A DNA stretch of 64,000 bases from Sulfuricurvum sp. (GTDB taxonomy: Bacteria; Campylobacterota; Campylobacteria; Campylobacterales; Sulfurimonadaceae), in contig NZ_JAQTUH010000002.1 of the NCBI RefSeq assembly GCF_028710345.1, positions 186,001-250,000 on the forward strand, read 5' to 3'. The notes beneath the pieces are model-generated. The model was not told where the DNA came from. It ran no database searches and was given only the letters and a program-made list of their open reading frames with translations. Position numbers and translations under genes: made by a program. Shown one piece after another: positions 48,930 through 56,068 of this stretch; position 1 is the first letter of the stretch, and every line of letters begins with the position of its first letter.

Positions 48930-48948
48930 AAAAGTGTCCGGCACTTTT
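48930..48948. repeat. Family D palindrome
   Basis: AAAAGTG-TCCGG-CACTTTT. A partial copy (TTCGGCACTTTTATGCTT) lies at 49392-49411. Both look like debris of small insertion elements. Confidence 0.55.
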
Positions 48949-49057
48949 ATGTTTATGCTTTTGTAAATTGTATTTTAGTACGGGACAAGCAAGAATACTA
49001 GAACGAATCAGCCGTGAGATGAAAATCGGCATATTTTGTGGTTACTAAAATTTACGG

Positions 49058-49063
49058 TATAAT
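49058..49063 (+). promoter_or_regulatory. -10 box of the 49070-49149 RNA
   Basis: TATAAT; a TTGTGG 16 bases upstream is a weak -35. Transcription would begin near 49070. Confidence 0.55.
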
Positions 49064-49069
49064 TTCTTG

Positions 49070-49149
49070 TACAGCAATGATAGTCCTCTTTCCGTCTGAT
49101 TAACGGATAGAAAAATGTGGCGAGGTAGAAATACCTCGCCTTTTTTTTT
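49070..49149 (+). ncRNA. Candidate small RNA with its own promoter and terminator
   Basis: Between a clean -10 box (49058-49063) and a strong intrinsic terminator (49119-49149) lie about 50 bases with no reading frame. They contain a small hairpin (TCCGT...ACGGA at 49091-49107). Total predicted length about 80 nt. It matches no RNA family I know, such as 4.5S, 6S or tmRNA. Ends are estimates. Confidence 0.55.
49119..49149 (+). terminator. Intrinsic terminator
   Basis: GGCGAGGTA-GAAA-TACCTCGCC, a perfect 9-bp stem with a GAAA tetraloop, followed by nine T residues. Confidence 0.9.
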
Positions 49150-49465
49150 GCCAATTTTTTGGCAGGTAGGGTGGATGTGGGTAGCATTTCTCAAACGGAG
49201 GGCTATTTAATTGTTGTTACGCCTATGGATAGTATTTTTGGTGTTGATGGTGCTTGCACCTGCTCTGCATTAATCAAAAACGAGGGATTAATCACCCCTC
49301 GGACTATCCTCTTCTCTTTTTTACTCTCGCGGGATTGTCCCTAACTGTTTTTCTCCTTTGACCTCGTGACAGTAGCCCAATGGATTGAAGGTATTCGGCA
49401 CTTTTATGCTTCATATATCCAAAAAAACTGGGACGAATTAACATTTTACGCCAGACCCCTATGAC

Positions 49466-49584
49466 TTGTCGAAGGGTAACGGAATATCTTACGTCATTCC
49501 CGATTTGATCGGGAATCCAGCTCTTTCTTCCCTCCCTCTTTTCCGCTATAATCTAAAAAAACAAAAAATCAATGTATAAGTTTT
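49466..49584 (+). repeat. Promoter-bearing direct repeat, copy 1
   Basis: About 119 bases: TTGTCGAAGGGTAACGG, a family A palindrome (49492-49522), a pyrimidine tract, TATAAT at 49547-49552 and AT-rich leader. It repeats at 50254-50372 with a constant offset of 788 bases and about five mismatches. Confidence 0.9.
49547..49552 (+). promoter_or_regulatory. -10 box in direct repeat copy 1
   Basis: TATAAT 60 bases before the gene at 49612; -35 region weak (TTTCTT at 17-base spacing). Confidence 0.6.
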
Positions 49585-49611
49585 GATATTGAGCCATAAA
49601 ATCGTGAATCG

Positions 49612-50028
49612 ATGAATACAGAAATCATCCATTTTTTTCATACATTGCCAAAAGATGATGACGGTCATTTTATTATCGGTATGATTGATAAAATCATTAT
49701 CGATACCATCAATGCCAAAGTCTCCTATGCGGTGGTTAGCGAAGTTAGTTTGATCAAAAATCTAAACCATCACGGAGATTTGGATATTGTTGATTACAAG
49801 AAGCTCTCAAACATTGTAATGAATCATCATGTTGTTGTCCAAGACGGCGAAAAAACGGTAGGTGTTGTCCATATCGAAGAGGAAAAATACTATTTTGCTC
49901 TCAAAGCAACGGCATCAGGAGAGACGGTTTTTTTAACGTCGTTTAGAAAAACAAGCGATTTGGATTTGAAACGGTTGAAGAAAAAAGTGGAAAAGAAAAA
50001 AGCTATTTTGATTTTTGGAAGTTTGTGA
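49612..50028 (+). CDS. Small protein, unknown (possible nuclease-like fold)
   Basis: 138 residues, no signal or membrane segment. The N-terminal half has IIGMIDKIIIDTIN and a histidine pair (NLNHHGDLDIVD); the C-terminal half (HVVVQDGEKTVGVVHIEEE, YYFALKATASGETVFLTSF, then a lysine-rich end) has the beta-hairpin plus S-F-R-K outline of BECR-type (RelE/barnase-like) nucleases found in phage and toxin contexts. This is a weak resemblance only. The gene sits alone between promoter-bearing direct repeats, and a structured RNA starts two bases after its stop. Confidence 0.6.
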   Translation: MNTEIIHFFHTLPKDDDGHFIIGMIDKIIIDTINAKVSYAVVSEVSLIKNLNHHGDLDIVDYKKLSNIVMNHHVVVQDGEKTVGVVHIEEEKYYFALKATASGETVFLTSFRKTSDLDLKRLKKKVEKKKAILIFGSL

Positions 50029-50030
50029 AG

Positions 50031-50123
50031 CCAAAAGGCGAAGGACTCTCATCCCCTTCTAAGACCCGTTCCTAATTAAAGGCGGTACGGCCGAGAGATT
50101 CACCGCGTCTTCCTTTTGGTATC
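50031..50123 (-). ncRNA. Candidate structured small RNA, unassigned family
   Basis: The outer ends pair: CCAAAAG at 50031-50037 with CTTTTGG at 50113-50119, extended by GAAG with CTTC. Inside, CTCTC (50046-50050) pairs with GAGAG (50093-50097), and GGCGGT (50081-50086) with ACCGC (50101-50105 region read as its complement), so a pseudoknot-like fold is possible. On the minus strand an extended -10 (TGCTATAAT, 50138-50130) lies 7 bases before the 5' end. No reading frame. It does not match riboswitch or housekeeping RNA consensus sequences that I could recall. Strand is inferred from the promoter. Confidence 0.5.
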
Positions 50124-50129
50124 GGTAAA

Positions 50130-50138
50130 ATTATAGCA
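50130..50138 (-). promoter_or_regulatory. Extended -10 promoter for the minus-strand RNA
   Basis: TGCTATAAT read leftward, with TTGTAA about 19 bases upstream as a possible -35. Confidence 0.5.
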
Positions 50139-50202
50139 TATTAGTAATAAAACGTTACAAAAATATAGACAGAGTCCGCAGATGTTTCATTTTTCGATTC
50201 AC

Positions 50203-50268
50203 CGTTCGCCCTGAGCTCAAGGAAACATCGCTCCGCGAGCGGTACCCTTGTTTTGTCGAAGGGTAACG
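50203..50268. repeat. Family C repeat
   Basis: GTTCGCCCTGAGCTCAAGG at the 5' end and TTGTCGAAGGGTAACGG at the 3' end, with a CGCTCCGCGAGCGG hairpin in the middle. Confidence 0.65.
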
Positions 50269-50372
50269 GAATATCTTTCGTCATTCCCGACTTAATCGGG
50301 AATCCAGCTCTTTCCTCCCTCCCTCTTTTCCGCTATAATCTAAAAAAACAAAAAATCAATGTATAGGTTTTA
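50254..50372 (+). repeat. Promoter-bearing direct repeat, copy 2
   Basis: Copy of 49466-49584, including the family A palindrome (50280-50310) and TATAAT at 50335-50340. It lies immediately before the ATPase operon. Confidence 0.9.
50335..50340 (+). promoter_or_regulatory. -10 box in direct repeat copy 2
   Basis: TATAAT 37 bases before the leader ATG (50377) and 87 before the ATPase start. Confidence 0.6.
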
Positions 50373-50376
50373 GATA

Positions 50377-50427
50377 ATGAAACAGTATGATGCTTTTGAT
50401 TTGAAGAATAGTGGAAAGGGTAAATAA
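50377..50427 (+). CDS. 16-residue leader peptide overlapping the ATPase start
   Basis: ATG at 50377 opens MKQYDAFDLKNSGKGK; its TAA shares one base with the ATPase ATG (TAATG). The ATPase ribosome site (GGAAAGGG) lies inside it. It may be a coupling leader, or the fused start and end of an internally deleted gene. Confidence 0.4.
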   Translation: MKQYDAFDLKNSGKGK

Positions 50428-52592
50428 TGCAAAAAGTAAAGATTCACTTTGAAAATTGCTATGGTATTAAAAAATTATTATATGACTTTGATTTTTCAAG
50501 TAAAAAAATATATTCCATCTATGCTCCCAATGGAACAATGAAAACATCATTTGCAAAAACAATGTTTGACTTTTCAGAAAGTAAAGATTCAAAAGACTTG
50601 ATTTTTCCAGAACGATTGCCTATTAGAACAATTCAAGATGAAAATGGTACGGATTTATTATCTCAGAATATTTTTGTAATCGAACCATACAATCCTAATT
50701 ACAGTTCAGATAAATTATCAACATTGGTAGTGAAAAAAGAATTAAAAGATAGATATGATGCGATATATAAAGATTTAGAAACTGCTCAGAAAGAGTTTAT
50801 CAAAAAATTAAAAACTGTATCGCAAAGCTCAGATTGTGAATCAGAATTTATTGATACTTTTCAAGAAAATCATAAAGAAACTTTTTTTGACTTACTAATC
50901 AAAATCAAGCCAAAACTTGCAGAAGATATGACAATAGATTATGAATTTAAATATAACGATGTATTCGATAAAAAGGGGAATGTCAAAAAGTTTTTAGATA
51001 ACAATATTGATTCTCTTGATGAGTATATAAAACAATATGAAAGTTTATTGTCCGAGTCAACGTTCTTCAAAAAATCTACAAATACATTTGGAACATACCA
51101 AGCAAATGAAATCATTAATTCGGTAAAAGACAATTCATTCTTTGATGCTGGACATTCAATAGAACTTAACGATGCAACAAAGATAAGTTCAGTAAATGAG
51201 TTTGAAAAACTTGTAAATGATGAAATACAAAAAATTTTGAATGATTCAAAGCTAAAAAAAGCATTTGAAAAAATCGATCAAGCAATAGGAAAAAATACTG
51301 AATTAAGAAATTTCAAAATAGCTTTGGAAAAAAACAATGCATTGATTATCGAATTAAAAAATTATGATGCTTTTAAACAAAAAGTTTGGCTGACATATTT
51401 TTCAAATTTATACAACGATGTTGCAACTTTATGGGACTTGTACAATACAAGAAAAGAAGAATTGGAAATGATAATTCGAGAGGCAGTGAGTACAAAAACT
51501 GACTGGGAAAAAGCAACAAAAGAGTTCAATGAGCGGTTTAGAGGAGTACCATTTAGATTAGAAATAGAAAATCAAGATGATGTTATTTTAAAAACAAGTG
51601 CACCGTCTTTAAAATTCGTATTTACAGATTCAGGTGATGAAAAGCATATTGAAAAAGATGAGTTGCTAAAAGTCTTAAGTCAAGGAGAAAAAAGAGCTTT
51701 ATATCTTTTAAATATTGTTTTTGAAATACAAGCACGGAAAAAACTAACTCAAGAGACAGTCTTTGTAATAGATGATATTGCAGACTCCTTTGATTATAAA
51801 AACAAGTACGCAATCATTGAGTATTTAAAAGATATAGCTCAAGAGCCAAATTTTTATCAGATTATTTTGACGCATAATTTTGATTTTTTCAGAACTATCG
51901 GAAGTAGATTGAGTATTGATAGACAGCATAGACTTTATACTATCAAATCAGATGTAGAAGTCAATTTGGTACAAGAAAAATATCAAAAGAATCCTTTTGA
52001 ATATTGGATCAAAAACATTAATAGCGATACTAACTTTTTGATTGCGCTAATTCCTTTTGTAAGAAATCTAACAGAATATACAAATGGGGTGTCATCAAAT
52101 ACAGATTATGATACATTGACTGAGCTTTTACATATCAAAGGGAACACCTTAAATATTACTAATCAAGATTTAACATCAATTTTTGGTAGAGTTGTACCAT
52201 CAATCACATCAAATATAGATTCAACAAAAGTTATTGATACGGTTTTTAATTGTGCAGAGACAATTTCTGCGGAAACAACACATACAGAAGTAAATCTGGA
52301 GAAAAAAATAGTTTTATCCATTGCAACAAGATTGAAAGCTGAACAATTTATGATTGATAAGATCAATAATCCAAGTATGGTAAATAGCATTAGTGGTAAT
52401 CAAACATTCGAGCTTTTTAATATTTACAAAAATAATTTCTCGACAGAACAAAATAATATTGAATCATTGGATAAAGTGAATTTGATGACTGCTGAGAATA
52501 TTCATTTAAACTCATTTATGTATGAACCATTGTTGGATATGTCAGATAGTCATTTAAAAGCTTTGTATTTAGAAATAAAAAATTTGGTATAG
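50427..52592 (+). CDS. AAA/ABC-type ATPase, RloC/PrrC-related class, putative defence
   Basis: 721 residues, no membrane segment. SMC/ABC-like ATPase split by a coiled region: P-loop APNGTMKTS at 33-41 (a nonstandard form with methionine before K39), ABC signature LSQGEKRAL from residue 417, Walker B VFVIDDIADS at about 445-454 with aspartate in place of the usual glutamate, and H-loop ILTHNFDF. The C-terminal 190 residues are helical with no recognised nuclease motif. Similar single ATPases occur in abortive-infection loci. The gene is markedly AT-rich compared with its neighbour, a sign of transfer. The DUF2130 gene follows after 7 bases with AGGA. Confidence 0.75.
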   Translation: MQKVKIHFENCYGIKKLLYDFDFSSKKIYSIYAPNGTMKTSFAKTMFDFSESKDSKDLIFPERLPIRTIQDENGTDLLSQNIFVIEPYNPNYSSDKLSTLVVKKELKDRYDAIYKDLETAQKEFIKKLKTVSQSSDCESEFIDTFQENHKETFFDLLIKIKPKLAEDMTIDYEFKYNDVFDKKGNVKKFLDNNIDSLDEYIKQYESLLSESTFFKKSTNTFGTYQANEIINSVKDNSFFDAGHSIELNDATKISSVNEFEKLVNDEIQKILNDSKLKKAFEKIDQAIGKNTELRNFKIALEKNNALIIELKNYDAFKQKVWLTYFSNLYNDVATLWDLYNTRKEELEMIIREAVSTKTDWEKATKEFNERFRGVPFRLEIENQDDVILKTSAPSLKFVFTDSGDEKHIEKDELLKVLSQGEKRALYLLNIVFEIQARKKLTQETVFVIDDIADSFDYKNKYAIIEYLKDIAQEPNFYQIILTHNFDFFRTIGSRLSIDRQHRLYTIKSDVEVNLVQEKYQKNPFEYWIKNINSDTNFLIALIPFVRNLTEYTNGVSSNTDYDTLTELLHIKGNTLNITNQDLTSIFGRVVPSITSNIDSTKVIDTVFNCAETISAETTHTEVNLEKKIVLSIATRLKAEQFMIDKINNPSMVNSISGNQTFELFNIYKNNFSTEQNNIESLDKVNLMTAENIHLNSFMYEPLLDMSDSHLKALYLEIKNLV

Positions 52593-52599
52593 GAAAAAT

Positions 52600-53865
52600 A
52601 TGTCATCACAAACCACTATTCAATGTCCAAAATGCGGCACACAAATCGATGTAAACGAAATCCTCTATCATCAACTCGAAGCTCAGATGAAGAGCAAGTT
52701 TGATAGTGAAGTTGACGAACATCGTAAAAAGTACAAAGCGGCTATGGATGAGTTCAAAGCCAAAGAAGAAGCGTTCAAAGATCAGCAAGAAAAGTTCGAT
52801 GAAAAGCTCCGAGATGGCGTATCAACTCAGCTCAAAGTAGAACGCCAAAAACTATCCGACACCCTCAAAAAACAGATTCTCGATGAACAAAGCGAATCAA
52901 TGGCGCTACTCCAAAAAGAGTTAGCCGAAAAATCCGAGCAGGTCAAAGAGCTGAACCGCTCAAAAGCCGAAATCGAACAGCTCAAACGCGCAATAACCGA
53001 AGCCGAAGAGGTGGCAAAGCTCAAAGCCGAACAGGTGTTAACTGAACGCCTCAAAGAGGAAAAAGAGAAGATTCACAAACTGGTCGATGAACAAAACGAA
53101 CTCAAACTCAAAGAGAAAGACAAACAGCTCGAAGATCAAAAAAAGCTCATCGAAGAGATGAAGCGCAAAGCCGAGCAGGGCAGTATGCAGATGCAAGGAG
53201 AGGTGCAAGAACTCGCCATCGAAGAGTGGTTGATGGCACAGTATCCGTTTGATTCAATCGAAGAGATCAAGAAAGGTCAGCGAGGCGGTGACTGTATCCA
53301 GAGTGTTCATACACGCGAGATGCAAAATTGCGGAACGATCTATTACGAGAGCAAGCGGACAAAAGATTTTCAATCTACATGGATCGAAAAGTTTAAAGCC
53401 GATATGCGTGATCGTGGAGCAGACATCGGGGTATTGGTCACTAGCACGATGCCAAAAGATATGAGTCGCATGGGATTGCTCGATGGGGTATGGGTGTGTA
53501 CTTACGAGGAGTTCAAAGGGTTGTCGATGGTGTTGCGTGAAAATGTCATACGTATGGCAAGGGCATTACTCTCCGAAGAGAACAAAACCGACAAGATGAC
53601 AATGCTATACAGTTTCCTGACCAGTAATGAGTTCAAGATGCAGATCGAAGCAATCGTTGAAGGGTTCAGCCAAATGCAGGCGGATTTGGACTCTGAGCGA
53701 CGGGCAATGCAACGGATTTGGAAACAGCGGGAAAAACAGATCAATAAAGTTCTCGAAAACACAACGGGGATGTATGGATCGATTCAGGGGATTGCGGGGA
53801 ATGCTATTGGGAGTATTAAGGCGCTTGAATTACCCTATAGTGGGGAAGATGAAGAGGAAAATTGA
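52600..53865 (+). CDS. DUF2130 protein, PD-(D/E)XK nuclease-like
   Basis: 421 residues. N-terminal zinc-ribbon half (C9-PK-C12), a long charged coiled coil (about 25-200), then the DUF2130 core: GEVQELAIEEWL, GGDCIQ with D231, and YYESKRTKDF with E250-S-K252, spaced as in a PD-(D/E)XK active site. The C-terminus is helical. The family is thought to belong to the restriction-endonuclease-like fold; substrate unknown. Composition is closer to the chromosome than the ATPase gene, so the pair may have been assembled from different sources. Confidence 0.8.
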   Translation: MSSQTTIQCPKCGTQIDVNEILYHQLEAQMKSKFDSEVDEHRKKYKAAMDEFKAKEEAFKDQQEKFDEKLRDGVSTQLKVERQKLSDTLKKQILDEQSESMALLQKELAEKSEQVKELNRSKAEIEQLKRAITEAEEVAKLKAEQVLTERLKEEKEKIHKLVDEQNELKLKEKDKQLEDQKKLIEEMKRKAEQGSMQMQGEVQELAIEEWLMAQYPFDSIEEIKKGQRGGDCIQSVHTREMQNCGTIYYESKRTKDFQSTWIEKFKADMRDRGADIGVLVTSTMPKDMSRMGLLDGVWVCTYEEFKGLSMVLRENVIRMARALLSEENKTDKMTMLYSFLTSNEFKMQIEAIVEGFSQMQADLDSERRAMQRIWKQREKQINKVLENTTGMYGSIQGIAGNAIGSIKALELPYSGEDEEEN

Positions 53866-53910
53866 ATGAATACTAAAAACGAATCAGCCGTGTCTCTCAT
53901 CATTTCAACC

Positions 53911-53939
53911 TTGACTTTTATATGCTATTAAACTAAAAT
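53911..53939 (+). promoter_or_regulatory. Sigma70-type promoter
   Basis: TTGACT at 53911-53916, 17-base spacer, TAAAAT at 53934-53939. It leads to the gene at 54017. Confidence 0.7.
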
Positions 53940-54016
53940 CACCAGATATTAATGTAATCAATGCAAATGGTGGTATTTAAATAAATGAATCTATTAAAGA
54001 CTTTGAAAATATCCAA

Positions 54017-54667
54017 ATGACTAAATTATCTGATGCTAGTAAACTATTTATTATAACAGCTGTGGTTTTTGTTTCCGTATACATTTACAGAAACTACTTC
54101 TCTAATGAAGATTATTCAGTACCGAAATATATCACATTTAAAAAATCAATCATAGAAAATGCGACTTTTAAAAACAATACTGACGATAGTGGCAAGCTAA
54201 AGCAATTAGCCCAAGAGATTACTGCTCCTTGTAATCATGTTGAAAATTGTGAGATAGAAAGCATTTATAAATACGTTACAAAAATACCTTATTACGCTGG
54301 TGATACTACCGTAAAAACACCTGTTGAAGTGCTCTCAACCAATAGTGGAGATTGTGATGAAAAATCATTTTTGATGGCAACATTGCTAAAAGAAAAAAAG
54401 CATACCTCAGTATTAATATTTACGAAACAAAATGAAACTTATCACACATTTTTAGGGGTAGCAATAAAAAATGATCAGTCACTAAATCACAATAGTACCT
54501 TTTTAAAAGTTGGTGACCAAAAGTATTATTATGCAGAAACAACGCAGAGTGTATGGGAAATAGGGGATTTTAATGGGGTTGAACAAAAAGATATTGTAGG
54601 AATCTATGATGTAGAGAACAATAAAAATATATCACTAAAAAAAGTGGAATTAGTAAAAAACTCTTAG
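54017..54667 (+). CDS. Transglutaminase-like cysteine protease, membrane-anchored
   Basis: 216 residues. One N-terminal TM helix (LFIITAVVFVSVYIY) places the rest outside the cytoplasm. The catalytic cysteine is C113 in NSGDCDEKSFLMATLL, with a histidine about 28 residues later (TYHTFLGV) and an acidic residue in YYYAETTQ: the transglutaminase-like fold. No clear ribosome site. AT-rich and preceded by its own promoter, so probably an accessory gene separate from the DUF2130 operon. Confidence 0.75.
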   Translation: MTKLSDASKLFIITAVVFVSVYIYRNYFSNEDYSVPKYITFKKSIIENATFKNNTDDSGKLKQLAQEITAPCNHVENCEIESIYKYVTKIPYYAGDTTVKTPVEVLSTNSGDCDEKSFLMATLLKEKKHTSVLIFTKQNETYHTFLGVAIKNDQSLNHNSTFLKVGDQKYYYAETTQSVWEIGDFNGVEQKDIVGIYDVENNKNISLKKVELVKNS

Positions 54668-54729
54668 CTGGATTTTGTGTCAAGCATGGAATGAACGAAT
54701 ATGCTAATTCCCCTTTATTTTCATTATGC

Positions 54730-54735
54730 TATAAT
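54730..54735 (+). promoter_or_regulatory. -10 box of the isoprenoid-haem operon
   Basis: TATAAT 24 bases before the first gene (54759), with TG one base upstream of it in the ATGCTATAAT context. Confidence 0.6.
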
Positions 54736-54758
54736 CGCCCTTTTAATCTTGGAGTCTA

Positions 54759-55178
54759 ATGACAAGAGTTTTACTTCTTATTATTAGTATGGTTTTTTCC
54801 CTCTATGGAGCTCCATGGCGAGAGATGAAAAGTTTTCATCTCAAAAAAGATGAAATAGGAAAAGTTCTCATCAAAACATCGTCACCTAAGATGGAACGCG
54901 TTTTACAATGGCGGTGGACGCTTTATACCGATAAAGCGTTGATCGTTCATGAAAAATATGATCGTATTGTGGGTCAGCATGTTTTATCCCTTGGGCGTAA
55001 CGATAGTTTTCGTAAGCGTCTTTTGAATGCGAATCGAAATGAGAACGATGTCCCCTATGCGGTGGTTGTTTTTAAAAAGTTTGATGATATCAATAAAAGT
55101 GCACAGTTTGATTTGCTGATTATTGATAAAGAGACAAGAATTTTAGTGGATTATTTGGGCAAGGAAGAGAAAAAATAA
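54759..55178 (+). CDS. Exported protein, unknown, first gene of the operon
   Basis: 139 residues with a signal peptide (MTRVLLLIISMVFSLYG). The mature part is beta-rich with a basic core (MERVLQWRWTLYTDKALIV). GGAG is close to the ATG. Its stop overlaps the polyprenyl synthase start (TAATG). No family recognised. Confidence 0.7.
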   Translation: MTRVLLLIISMVFSLYGAPWREMKSFHLKKDEIGKVLIKTSSPKMERVLQWRWTLYTDKALIVHEKYDRIVGQHVLSLGRNDSFRKRLLNANRNENDVPYAVVVFKKFDDINKSAQFDLLIIDKETRILVDYLGKEEKK

Positions 55179-56068
55179 TGTTAGAACGTGTAGAAGCTAT
55201 CATCCAACAATTGGTTAATGAGGTCGATTTTCCTCAAGCCAGTGAACTATTTGCTACCCTCTCCGGCGGAAAACGTCTTCGTGCCAGATTGATTCTCACT
55301 ATCGCACCGAATGATTCGCGTGCACCACTGCTCGGAGCAATCGTCGAGCTGATTCATGCGGCGAGTCTGCTCCATGATGATGTTATCGATGAGGCTATGA
55401 TGCGTCGGGGAACCCCTTCGGTCAATGCCACGCACGGCTCAAAGCTCGCGATTATGTTGGGAGATATTTTATACTCCAAAGCGTTTAGCGAACTAACGTC
55501 GTTTGATCCTGAAATCTCTTTTTCTATTTCCCAATCGGTTATGAAGCTCTCTGTGGGTGAGATGATGGATGTGGCGATGGCGGAATCGTTTAATGTCAAT
55601 CGTGAAGAGTATCTCAAAATGCTCTATCTCAAAACAGCAACGTTAATCGAATCGTGTGCCTATTGCGCGGCGATACTCGAAAACAAAGAAGCGGCACGAT
55701 ATGGGCTGTATGGGAAAAATTTAGGGTTGGCATTTCAAATCGTCGATGATATTCTCGATATTACCTCTGATGATGAAACGTTAGGAAAACCGGCTTTAAA
55801 TGATTTCGTAGAGGGGAAAGCGACGCTTCCGTATATCGATTTATACGATGCATTGGATGGGGATGAGCGTGACAAACTGGTGGGATGTCACGGTCGGGAA
55901 CTTAGCAAAGCTGAAAAAGTGTGGATACGTGATCGGATGGAGCATTTTGGGGTGATTGAACGCTCATATCACTATGCACAAGAGCTATGCGATGAAGCAA
56001 TCCGTTGTGTCCCTGAAGAGGCGGCATTACGGGCTATTATCGCTTCTGTAATCCAAAGAAGCTATTAA
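55178..56068 (+). CDS. Polyprenyl diphosphate synthase
   Basis: 296 residues. Both aspartate-rich motifs are present (LLHDDVIDEA and QIVDDILDI), with GGKRLRARL near the N-terminus. It extends FPP to the side chain of menaquinone; chain length (octa- or hepta-) cannot be read from sequence. Located with UbiD downstream, which fits quinone synthesis. Confidence 0.93.
   Translation: MLERVEAIIQQLVNEVDFPQASELFATLSGGKRLRARLILTIAPNDSRAPLLGAIVELIHAASLLHDDVIDEAMMRRGTPSVNATHGSKLAIMLGDILYSKAFSELTSFDPEISFSISQSVMKLSVGEMMDVAMAESFNVNREEYLKMLYLKTATLIESCAYCAAILENKEAARYGLYGKNLGLAFQIVDDILDITSDDETLGKPALNDFVEGKATLPYIDLYDALDGDERDKLVGCHGRELSKAEKVWIRDRMEHFGVIERSYHYAQELCDEAIRCVPEEAALRAIIASVIQRSY

Larger units (their letters stand above)
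48712..49611. other. 900-base non-coding accessory region
   Basis: No convincing protein gene. In order: a hairpin at 48725-48751 whose T-run is on the minus strand, degenerate repeat scraps (48860-48900), family D (48930-48948), the small-RNA candidate (49070-49149), a second minus-strand hairpin with T-run (49281-49301), another family D copy (49392-49411), and a family A plus promoter repeat (49466-49584). A 61-codon frame at 49159-49344 was not accepted. Confidence 0.65.

Noticed and set aside
49159-49344. 61-codon reading frame in the geneless region
   Set aside because: No ribosome site, overlaps a hairpin with T-run on the other strand, and has no recognisable composition or motif.
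50029-50123. Integron attC site after the 138-residue gene
   Set aside because: Position and palindromic form fit, but the required RYYYAAC and GTTRRRY core sites are absent and no integrase is in the window.
50031-50123. Cobalamin or other known riboswitch, 4.5S RNA, tRNA-Sec
   Set aside because: Partial look-alike segments (GGTGAATC, GGAAGAC) but the diagnostic core motifs of each family are missing and no regulated gene lies downstream on that strand.
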